DNA of 64,000 bases. Source: Ciborinia camelliae. Lineage: Eukaryota > Ascomycota > Leotiomycetes > Helotiales > Sclerotiniaceae. This document shows positions 55,854 through 64,000 of the stretch, piece by piece. Under the pieces are notes generated by a model. The model did not search any database. It saw nothing but the letters and a program-made list of their open reading frames with translations, and was not told the DNA's origin. The DNA lies in the NCBI GenBank assembly GCA_025890175.1, contig JANPYM010000010.1, positions 1,270,427 through 1,334,426 on the forward strand. The letters run 5' to 3'. A program made the position numbers and the translations under genes. Position 1 is the stretch's first letter. Each line of letters starts with the position of its first letter.

Positions 55854-58571
55854 CTAATACTCCTCACCTCCTCTAATCATCCTCAATAACGCCGCTCTCG
55901 TAGTCTCCTCATCAAAAACACTCTCTAATAACACGTCCAATTCCTGTGTAGCCTTAGCTACCTGATCCCTCTTCCTCGGATCTTTATCTGACAACCGCGA
56001 TTGCCAGTGCCTGGTAAATGCCGTAATTTGTTGTACTAAAACCTTTTCCAGTTCCTTCCTTGCATCTAATACTTTATCAACCACAGCGGGAAGTAATTGG
56101 CCTTTGATGATTGGTCTGATATATGCTAGAGGATTAAAAACTTGATGACGTGATTGGAGCTCCTTGAGAGTTTCCCAAATTGGAGTGAAGTCAAGTTCGG
56201 CAGACTGGCGAATAGAGTCTGGGATCTCGTGGGTCATGAAAAGGTTCTCAATGAGCATGAGATTCTTGATAAGGAAAAGTTGTGCATCCATGATATTATT
56301 TGAAGTTCGCTTTATCATCGTGGCAGCTCTCTGGAGAGATTCGGTAGTTTGATGTACGATTTCGTAAAGGACATCGCCCTTTTTAAGCTGTAGATAAACG
56401 TCAGTGCAATCATCGCTTGATATAAATTTGAAGTGGACTCACTGTTCTCTCATGCATGCTTTCGTTATATAAGACAAGCAAGCCGACTGCCGTCTTGACT
56501 GTTGGAAATGCGTTTGAAACCCCGGCCTCAACAGATGCACTTTCCTCGGGTGCTCTAAGGGATGTATCAATTCGCAAACCACTAGTTGGAATGACTTTCT
56601 CGTTGGACAACTTTGAAGCATTAGGATATATGATCTTAAGGTCTTCCAGAGATGATTTGAAGTGCTCAAGTTTTCTTGCTTCGGTTATAAAAAGCTGATC
56701 CGCTAATGGCCATAGATGGACGCCCAATAAAACTTGTGCAGCCAATCTCTGTCCATCGCGACTCTCATCTTCGTGTGCCTCTGCTGAGATGAAAGTGTCA
56801 CCAAGCCAAGTCACCAGATCGCACACTCGATGCAAGTCACCATTGCTCAAATAAGGGGCCAGGAACCCATGGAGTGTTTTGACATAAGACAGGCAATTCT
56901 CCTCTAATCTCTCAAGGTATATACTAGGCATGTTCCACGGAATAGGGGGTGGGGGATAATCTGCCATAAGCGGCCCATCCTGGAAGAATTTAGCGGCCAA
57001 TTTCAACTCATTCTGGCATGTATCGAAGATATATTGCACACATCGTCTAGCAAATAATTCAAACTCTTTGTCAGGGAGAGGTGAAGTAGTTGTGAACTTT
57101 TGAAGATTTTTGAGAACGAGAGGCCCAACAGGATCACGAGATCTTATATAGATCTCTAGTAATTGCTGATAGAGGTTATGCCATTGTTGGATGTAGGGCG
57201 TGCGGTCCACATCTCCTCTTCTCCCAAAAGCAAATTCGTCAGAGGTTAAAAGTCGTTCAATCGGAAGGCCTAGACTCTCCTTGGCAGATTCGTACTTGCC
57301 ATAGAGAAGAATGTATTGATTTGTCTCCGTTTGTTCTTTCGATCTTAGTTGTTTCGAGGCATCATCTGATACCTCACGAAGAGCATTTGAGAAGGCAACC
57401 TGGACAAGATTGAGGGCCTTATCTAGGAGTGTTGTATAGCGAGTCTTGTATACCGTCGAGTCTTTATAATTTGGCTGTAAACAATTAGTCATTAAAACTA
57501 AAGCACCAGCCAGTTTCAAAATCAATAATTTCGTCTTGGCTCGACATGAAGCAGTTGTAGCTCAGGATACATTGGATATGTATGTTATAACCCAATGACA
57601 TTTGACAAGGAGAAATGACTAGCAATGGATTACAACGAAAGTAGCTTGTGCAATTGTAGTTTCTAGCAGGGTACGACAATGGGACTACCGAGTATCGAAG
57701 CTTCTGACACATGGAAGTAAGAAAGAAAAACCTACATGCCGATCCATAAACTCAATACAAGAATTGAGATTCTCCAACATTTCCAAATAATCACCATTTT
57801 TGACAAGCCTCCCGGCGCCAGGGGCATTCAGGCGTCGAGTCAGAGGTTCAAGATAAGCGTAGTATTGCAAATCCGTCCCAACTTCATCTGCCAATTCACG
57901 TATACGCTTTTGCTCTTCCAAGAGATCTTCACATTGAGCTTGAAAGGCCGTGGTTTGCACTTCGACATTCTTGAATGACCCAGATAGGGTAGCCAGTGTG
58001 TCCAATGCACTCGAGGTGTCATTTAGGAGATTGTCAAGGTGACGTTCAGATAGGACTAATTGGTCTAGATATAACCTTCATATATAGTCAGTGTATTGCT
58101 TGGATCACCGTCTTGTATCTACATACTGGTATTCCTCGAGGCTTCCATCCACAAGGTCATCCTCGAGCGCGCTGTACTGCTCCTCAAAAAGAGAAATCTT
58201 GGACTCCCCCCCTCCTTCAGTATCGTGCTCGTTTTGTGTCTTTCCCTCGTTCGTTTCCTTGTTTATATATGCCATAGCTACTTCGTAGAAATCGCTATAT
58301 GATTTTGCTCTCCTTGCCAATGTAGCTTTCGGGGGGTCTTTCGATAAAGGTTCATCCTCAAATATTTCTAACATTGGAGTGTTCTGGTCCAACATTTGGT
58401 TGTTACCCTGCACACCCTCATTAGCACGATACTTCTCAGAGTACGAGAATGACTTACATTAGTTTGCTGCAAAAGAGATTCTTTGCGACGATGTTGTGGT
58501 GCCTGTGAGGTGACATTGTCCTTTCTGGAATGTATTTCTGGTACGAAACTGTACCACGCATCTTCGTACAT
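55854..58571 (-). CDS. Conserved oligomeric Golgi complex subunit 3 (Cog3)
   Basis: Lobe A subunit of the COG tether that captures intra-Golgi retrograde vesicles. Five exons, 58571-58458, 58407-58127, 58075-57736, 57474-56443 and 56387-55854, give 766 residues. Start MYEDAWYSFVPEIH fits fungal Cog3. Then come PKATLARRAKSYSDFYEVAM, LVDGSLEEYQLYLDQLVLSE, a coiled-coil region (LSGSFKNVEVQTTAFQAQCE, KRIRELADEVGTDLQYYAYL) and LTRRLNAPGAGRLV. The large C-terminal body contains VGPLVLKNLQKFTTTSPLPD, LNSYVKTL-like LSYVKTLHGFLAPYLSNGDL and SIRQSAELDFTPIWETLKEL, ending RMIRGGEEY. The 261-nt intron 3 is long for this window. The start is 273 bp from the divergent Fmp25-like start. Confidence 0.88.
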
Positions 58572-58843
58572 TTTGCCGGTTCTTACATGGAAGTTCAAAA
58601 GCAATCAATAAGGCTGAAGTGTTATGATCATTTCGGAACACCATTGATCCTTACAAACGGCACGGACCACAAGGCTTACAATCTACTAGAATGTTATTGG
58701 CTTAGTAGGGATCATCTCGTCATGGAAGGACAAGGCTGAGGAGAACTTCATGGTATGAGGGGTAGTGGCGAGTCTAAGGACGAACGTTTGTCATGAACAT
58801 ACAAGGCCTCATCCATATTTGTTGATACAGACATAGACAATTG
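58572..58843. promoter_or_regulatory. Compact divergent promoter, Cog3 / Fmp25-like
   Basis: Only 272 bp separate the two start codons, so both leaders and core promoters must share this DNA. No TATA box at a convincing position and no recognised factor site are seen. Confidence 0.45.
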
Positions 58844-60613
58844 ATGATGTTGTCAAGTAAGGTAGCATCAAGATGCGGTACGATTGTTCAACGAACAAAT
58901 CGCCACACCAGTCATGCAATTACTTTCCAGAAGAGATGCATTGGAGGGACAAGTGGTTCCCGAGTTGCAGTTGCGAGTAGATCTTCAAGGACAGGGACAG
59001 CTGCCTTGTTATTATCACTCACAATATGTGCTGGAGGTCTATATGCATCAGGCTATCCGCGAACTCTCCATGCAGAAGAGATTCCTACGCCAGCCGAATT
59101 GCAATTCGAAAAGAAAAGGAAGAACACTAACACAAAGGAAGAGAATCGAGACCAGATAAGTTCACAGCACTTGCAAGTGAAGAGGAGTTGGGAGAACCCA
59201 GGAGTATATGCATGGGGGTCAAATACAGGTCGAGTTGTTGCTCCCGAATCCGACGAAATTAATATCAAAACTCCAAGACGAATACCATATTTTGATGGAA
59301 AGATCATTCGAGATATTAAGTTGGACCGTAATTTTGCTGCGGCAATCACTGAAAACGGTGATCTGCTACAATGGGGAACGGGGTATTCCCCAGATAGCAA
59401 GGGACCTACACCAACACTGAAAGGGAAAGATCTTATCAAGATATCTATTTCTAAAGATCGCATTATTGCACTTTCATCGAAAGGCACAGTATATTCAATT
59501 TCAGCATCACAAGCAGATCAGGTATTAGAGCCAAAGCCACAAGAAAGCTCATGGATACCGTTTTGGGGCAGTAAATCTTCAATAGGCTATCGAACAATTA
59601 ACCCGGATAAGATGGCCCGGGGAGAAAAGATCAATGATATTAGCAGCGGCCTCGAGCACTGTCTTCTCCTTACATCCAAAGGGCGTCTGTTCTCCGCAGC
59701 ATCCGGTTCGGAAGACTATCCTACGAAAGGACAACTCGGCGTCCCTGGCCTAACATGGACGTCACGCCCCCCTGGACGATACGATCAACCCCATCCAATT
59801 AACACTCTCCAAGGATTTGAAATCGCCAAAATTGCTACCGGTGATTATCACTCCGTAGCAGTTGATACGCAAGGCCGAGTTTTCAGTTTCGGTGACAATT
59901 CTGTCGGCCAACTCGGCTTTGAATACAATTCCGAATCATCTACCATCGATGCCCCATCTCTAGTCCCCATCGACAGACTCTACAAAGGCACAAACCTACT
60001 TCCTCGCGTAACCGGTGTCTTTGCCGGCGGAGTAAATACATTCTTCACTATCGACGCCACCCGAGTTGCAGGCCAATCTGAAGAAACCACCCCTTTAGAT
60101 CTCGGACGCATCACAGCCGATACCTGGGCCTGCGGGCAAGGAATCTACGGCACTCTCGGAAACGGCCGCTGGACACACGTGCAAGGCCTCCCTACCAAAA
60201 TAAAATCCCTCTCCGGCCTCTTTGAATACGATGAAGTAGCCCGTACTGTAATCCCCATCCGGCTCTCCCGCCTCTCAATCGGCAGCACGCATGCCTCCGC
60301 CATAATGAACAACGTTACCCATCTAAATGCCACATCGTCGTCCAGCTCAAACGATACAAACTGGGGTGCCGATGTATTATGGTGGGGTGGAAATGAATTC
60401 TATCAACTAGGCACTGGGAAGAGAAATAATGTCAGCCAGCCGGCTTATATACAGCCGCTGGATTTGGCGGCGGATAGGGAGCAGGGGAGGAAAGAGGAAC
60501 ATCGCTTTCAGATTACGCCGAGGAAGACGGTTAAGATGGGGGGAAGGAGTGTGAGTGTGGAGCAGAGAATTGAGTGTGGGAGGGGTTGTACGGCCGTTTA
60601 TTCGGGAGCTTGA
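58844..60613 (+). CDS. RCC1-repeat mitochondrial protein, Fmp25-like
   Basis: Probable inner-membrane protein of mitochondria; yeast Fmp25 and human RCC1L relatives act in respiratory complex or mitoribosome assembly. Single exon, 589 residues. The N-terminus (MMLSSKVASRCGTIVQRTNR) is basic and acid-free, a likely presequence, and a hydrophobic segment (AALLLSLTICAGGLYASG) near residues 52-70 probably spans the membrane. Seven-bladed RCC1-type repeats follow, with GVYAWGSNTGRV, NGDLLQWGTGYS, GLEHCLLLTSKGRLFS, DYHSVAVDTQGRVFSFGDNS, WACGQGIYGTLGNGRWTHVQ and VLWWGGNEFYQLGTG. The frame stays open from ATG to stop and no intron is needed. A second ATG follows directly at 58847. Confidence 0.82.
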   Translation: MMLSSKVASRCGTIVQRTNRHTSHAITFQKRCIGGTSGSRVAVASRSSRTGTAALLLSLTICAGGLYASGYPRTLHAEEIPTPAELQFEKKRKNTNTKEENRDQISSQHLQVKRSWENPGVYAWGSNTGRVVAPESDEINIKTPRRIPYFDGKIIRDIKLDRNFAAAITENGDLLQWGTGYSPDSKGPTPTLKGKDLIKISISKDRIIALSSKGTVYSISASQADQVLEPKPQESSWIPFWGSKSSIGYRTINPDKMARGEKINDISSGLEHCLLLTSKGRLFSAASGSEDYPTKGQLGVPGLTWTSRPPGRYDQPHPINTLQGFEIAKIATGDYHSVAVDTQGRVFSFGDNSVGQLGFEYNSESSTIDAPSLVPIDRLYKGTNLLPRVTGVFAGGVNTFFTIDATRVAGQSEETTPLDLGRITADTWACGQGIYGTLGNGRWTHVQGLPTKIKSLSGLFEYDEVARTVIPIRLSRLSIGSTHASAIMNNVTHLNATSSSSSNDTNWGADVLWWGGNEFYQLGTGKRNNVSQPAYIQPLDLAADREQGRKEEHRFQITPRKTVKMGGRSVSVEQRIECGRGCTAVYSGA

Positions 60614-61295
60614 ATTAATCTAGCTAGAAGAAGTTTATAAGGGGGCTGGGTAAGCATGGGATGGGATGTTATGTATAAAGTTCTACTCCATTGTTTACTG
60701 TACTGTATCTTATAGTTTAGCCATTGAAATCGCGAAAGGATAAGTGATGTAGGAATCGGTATGGATGGGAATGGCATGGGGAAACGGAAAAAGAAAAACT
60801 CAATGAACTGTATATTTAGTTTTATAAGACTCAACTCTGTGGCGGGAATATCAAGAACTTCACAGCTCAACAGCACAAGTAGATTATCTGGTATACATTA
60901 AAATCACTCTCAAAGAACAAATTATTTCATCTCAACGAATTTGAAAATCAAAGATCTATAATCTTACAAACGTTTTAATACCATCTCCAACAGCAAACAA
61001 GCTGTACGTACAGCCATATAACCACCAAAAGAACACGTATCAATCATGGAGCATCTATCTAGTCATTCCTGATCGCTTCCATTTACGTCCCTACCATCCA
61101 TGCCCATCCTTAAGTAGAACTTGCCAACAAACGCCATCCGTCCATGAAATTAAAGTACTATGCGCATAAAGCATGAAGAAGAAAAATGCTCGACTTGGTG
61201 GTCTCCTCTCCCAAGATTTGCACCAACTATCCTATGATTATCCAGTCATGAATGTCTCGATAAGATCCCGACCTAAACACCGTTAAATGACTTTC
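60614..61295. other. Convergent spacer, Fmp25-like / Gln-rich gene
   Basis: 682 bp of 3' flanks. The sequence is unremarkable, with AT-rich stretches suited to 3' UTRs and no supported ORF. Confidence 0.45.
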
Positions 61296-64000
61296 TCATA
61301 ACCCTGCCGCAACGGCACTGTTTGCATTAATTTGCGGTTGCGGTGATCCCAGAGCACCTACTTGAGCGGCACTTCTAGCTTGATGTTGGGTCCCTTGTTG
61401 CTGGACAATCTGTGCGCGCTGACGGTCAATTATACTTTGTTGCTCTCCTGAAGTCAGGAAAGTACTCATATTATTGTAAGAGTTTTGGTGATGTTGTTGC
61501 GTTGGCAAACCTTGTTGGGATTGAGGTTGAGATTGGGGTTGAGGTTGAGGTTGAGGTGATTGAGATGAGCCGTTCATGACAGGTGGTTGAGCCAATTGGC
61601 CTTGCATGTGTCTTGTGGCGTTTGGTGGTAGAATGGGAGGGGCAGGTGTTGAGTATGGTGGGCGAATTTGAGGCTGGGAATGATGGTTTTGTTGATTGTA
61701 CACTGGCTTTTGAGGCGAGCTCTGTCGGCCAACATGTGCATTATTCCCGTAAGCTTGAGGATACGCGGCACCATTTTGAATTTGCTGTTGCTGAGGAGCA
61801 TATGGTGGCTGACTTGGATACCGCACTGCTTGAGGAGTAGGCTGTGGGTTGTTTTGGTAAGGTTGAGTTGATGGACGTGTATAGGAGGTAGTAGTGGGCG
61901 TATTATGGTGATACTGTTGATGTTGACCATTTGCCTGAGCATATTGCGGCGCTGCTGGACCCGGTGTTCGAAACTGATGTGGGTAGGTAGGTCCTGGATA
62001 TGGCGCTGGACGATAAGATGGAGCAGATGGGGCACGCTGTGCATACGAAACAGGAACCGGCGCAGTGGCAGGAGGACGTTGCAAATTACTTGGTGGGGGC
62101 CTGATTGGTGTTTGAGCAGTAGCGTAATGTTGTCCAGTGGGGGCTGGAGCTGGTCGCGAAGATGAGTATTGATTACCATAGAGCGCAGTAGAAGAAGAGC
62201 TTCTATGTAAGGAAGAGCTAGTAGTGGGGCGTGTATTTGAGGCTGCGCTCATTGCTGCCACTTTTGCGCGGGCTGCTATCTCGTCTTCCTCCATAACACC
62301 TTTCTGATCAGTCAACGGAACTTCAATCTTTGTGCTAATGCTAAGTTCAGCCAATTGGTCGGAATTCAACTTCGCTACAGCGTATGGCGGTAACATGGCG
62401 ATCATCAATGCCAGCTGTGATTTGAGGATTTCATAGGTCGTAACTTCTGAATCGCCAGGCTTTGAAGGGGTCCCCATGAATGTAGTCTCCGGTGCTCCAA
62501 ACACGCCAACAGGACGACTTGTAGCATTGAGAGACATATGTCGATTCCTTTGATATGAGTTAAGTGTCTCTAGTAGTTCCGAAATGCCCTGGAGTACATC
62601 TTCAACATCCTTTTCTTCTGCAGTCTTCTCCACATTTGATTCGGCAGACATCAAGTTAGGATCGATTGAGGCATTAGGGGATTCCTTCACTGCTTGCTCA
62701 AGTTCCTCCATTTCCACATCGTTGAAAGCTAAGCTATTAGTACTTGGTTCCGTGGGATAGCCATCGCCAACGGCATTTCCAACCATATCTCCCCATAGCT
62801 TCTCACCGACACGTTGCCACCATATTTTATTCAAGACACTTTCGGGAGCGATAGCTTTGGAATCATCCTTAGTTGGCGCAAATCCTGAATATGCACTCCG
62901 AAACAAAGCATCCAACTTGGCAGCATCAATTTCGTTCGAGTCAACTTCTGCGTCAGTGGGTTCGCTAGAGCTTGCGATTCTAGCGCGTTTCCTTTCTGGG
63001 CTGAGTGATGAGGTATTGCTATAATCAAGCCACTGTCCAGTGGTGATTTGTTGTTTCGAGTAGCTAGCACTATTTCGCGAATCGGCAATTAATGGTTGAT
63101 GCCATCCTTCGATTGATGATGGCAATGAGCTCTTGGCAACCTTGGGGGGTTTCAATGGGTGAATGTTCGGAGGTGTTGGAAATAGCTCCCCCAGGGTTTG
63201 CGGACGTTTCTTATCATCAACAAAGCTCGTGGGCTGTATGGGAACGATTTGAGTTGTCGTTATACCATTCGGCAGGCCAGCTTCGCAAAGAGGCTGAGAA
63301 ACTGATTCTCCATCAAACTTTGTTGGAATCTGTAAGCTGGAGAATAGTTGTTTCGGTTGCGGTGCGTTGCCGTAGAGTGTAAGAACCACTTTGCTATCCC
63401 CCGACGTAGCAGTAACTGGCGCATTAGCACTGGGCCCAAAACTCCTGTTTGCCAAATAACTGCTAGAATTGATGATTTGATTGCTATTCACGTTGGTTTG
63501 CAGTCCCGTAATAGCCTTTTCTCTCCGTACAAGCTCGTGAGCTTTCTTCTTGAAGGCCAAAATTTTGACAAACAGGTCCGATTGTCCAGCGGGAACAGGT
63601 ATGTACTGATTGCGATTTGCTCCATTTGATAACTGTAGCCTTTCTATAATATCAGATGCCGCGGTATCAATATCTTTAAGAACCTCGTCGATAGTGAGAT
63701 ATTTATTTGATGAAGCGCGTGATAGAATAGTTGGCGAATCAGTCGCGCCATCCGACTTTTGTCGTTTAGCTTGTGGTTCAGCCGATGGGGATGGTTCAAG
63801 AAGGGGTCGTGTTAAGATGGAGGGTGAGGGGTCATGACTAGGGAATTTCAGATCAGTACGTGGTCTGCGTTGGATTGATGCTATACAAGGAGCCATCTTA
63901 TTGACAGTTTGGGAATGTTTCTGCAGATGCCTAACTCACCTTTTGAGCACATCAATCAAATCTTGAACGAGTTCTTGTGTATCTACCGTTGACGGTTCGT
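61296..64000 (-). CDS. Unknown nuclear-type protein with Gln/Pro-rich tail, 5' end outside window
   Basis: I do not recognise the family. The open frame 63896-61296 has an apparent ATG, but DNA upstream encodes EPSTVDTQELVQDLIDVLKR directly followed by GTGAGT (63939-63934). Splicing to the CGCAG acceptor (exon from 63864) keeps the frame and gives DVLKRPRTDLKFPSHDPS. I therefore predict a 75-nt intron and a gene continuing beyond base 64000, with 875 residues inside the window. There is a likely basic nuclear signal (EPQAKRQK), two helical segments (LTIDEVLKDIDTAASDIIER and LFVKILAFKKKAHELVRREK), a conserved-looking block (YEILKSQLALMIAMLPPYAV) and then a low-complexity tail rich in Pro, Gln, Tyr, Ser and Asn. 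Such architecture is common in transcription coactivators, but the role is open. Confidence 0.7.

Noticed and set aside
61574..62179. 201-codon minus-strand ORF
   Set aside because: It is an alternate frame of the Gln/Pro-rich tail of the last gene; the tail repeats leave several frames open.

Overview
This is a window of nuclear DNA from a filamentous ascomycete. The evidence is short (48-63 nt) GT-AG introns in most genes, a CTAAC-like branch site in at least one intron, fungus-specific proteins (Fks1, Gel/Gas, BtgE-type GH17, Inp1, UsgS-like, Rsc1/2) and an AT-rich block carrying transition-mutated repeats. Protein style and repeat-rich spacers fit a leotiomycete, most likely Sclerotiniaceae (Botrytis/Sclerotinia group). 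The genus is an inference that I cannot test here.

Layout. 1-5760 is an almost pure A/T block with no credible gene. It holds five copies of a short LTR-like repeat, one nested inside another and two with 5-bp target duplications. 5760-7700 is a transition zone with a perfect 24-bp palindrome, 9-bp and 12-bp tandem repeats and a broken cytochrome P450. From 7707 the window is ordinary euchromatin with 14 genes. In order they are: succinyl-CoA:3-ketoacid CoA transferase (+); formamidase (-, 13 exons including a 5-nt microexon); a UsgS-like membrane protein (-); peroxisome inheritance protein Inp1 (+); a Ymc1-type mitochondrial carrier (-); a Gel/Gas glucanosyltransferase (-); a gene-free 6.1 kb interval; 1,3-beta-glucan synthase Fks1 (+); serine palmitoyltransferase subunit Lcb1 (+); a BtgE-like GH17 wall protein (+); ribosomal protein uS10/S20 (-); an ASCC2/Cue3-like CUE protein (+); deubiquitinase Otu1 (-); an Rsc1/Rsc2 chromatin remodeller subunit (+); Golgi tether subunit Cog3 (-); an Fmp25-like RCC1 protein (+); and a Gln/Pro-rich protein running off the right edge (-).

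Biology. Three cell-wall glucan genes (Gel, Fks1, BtgE-like) lie within about 23 kb, with Gel and Fks1 divergent across the long spacer, and the sphingolipid gene LCB1 sits between Fks1 and BtgE. The right third is housekeeping: translation, ribosome quality control, ERAD, chromatin, Golgi transport and mitochondria. Genes there are packed in divergent pairs sharing 270-700 bp promoters (S20/CUE, Otu1/Rsc, Cog3/Fmp25). Exon maps were built by hand from splice signals, reading phase and family similarity. I found no tRNA, rRNA, CRISPR array or prokaryote-style operon. No new biological system stands out. The most notable items are the nested LTR, the microexon, a hidden in-frame intron, a poly-C frameshift in the Rsc gene, a divergent Fks1 hot-spot 2, and an intron-borne inverted-repeat element.
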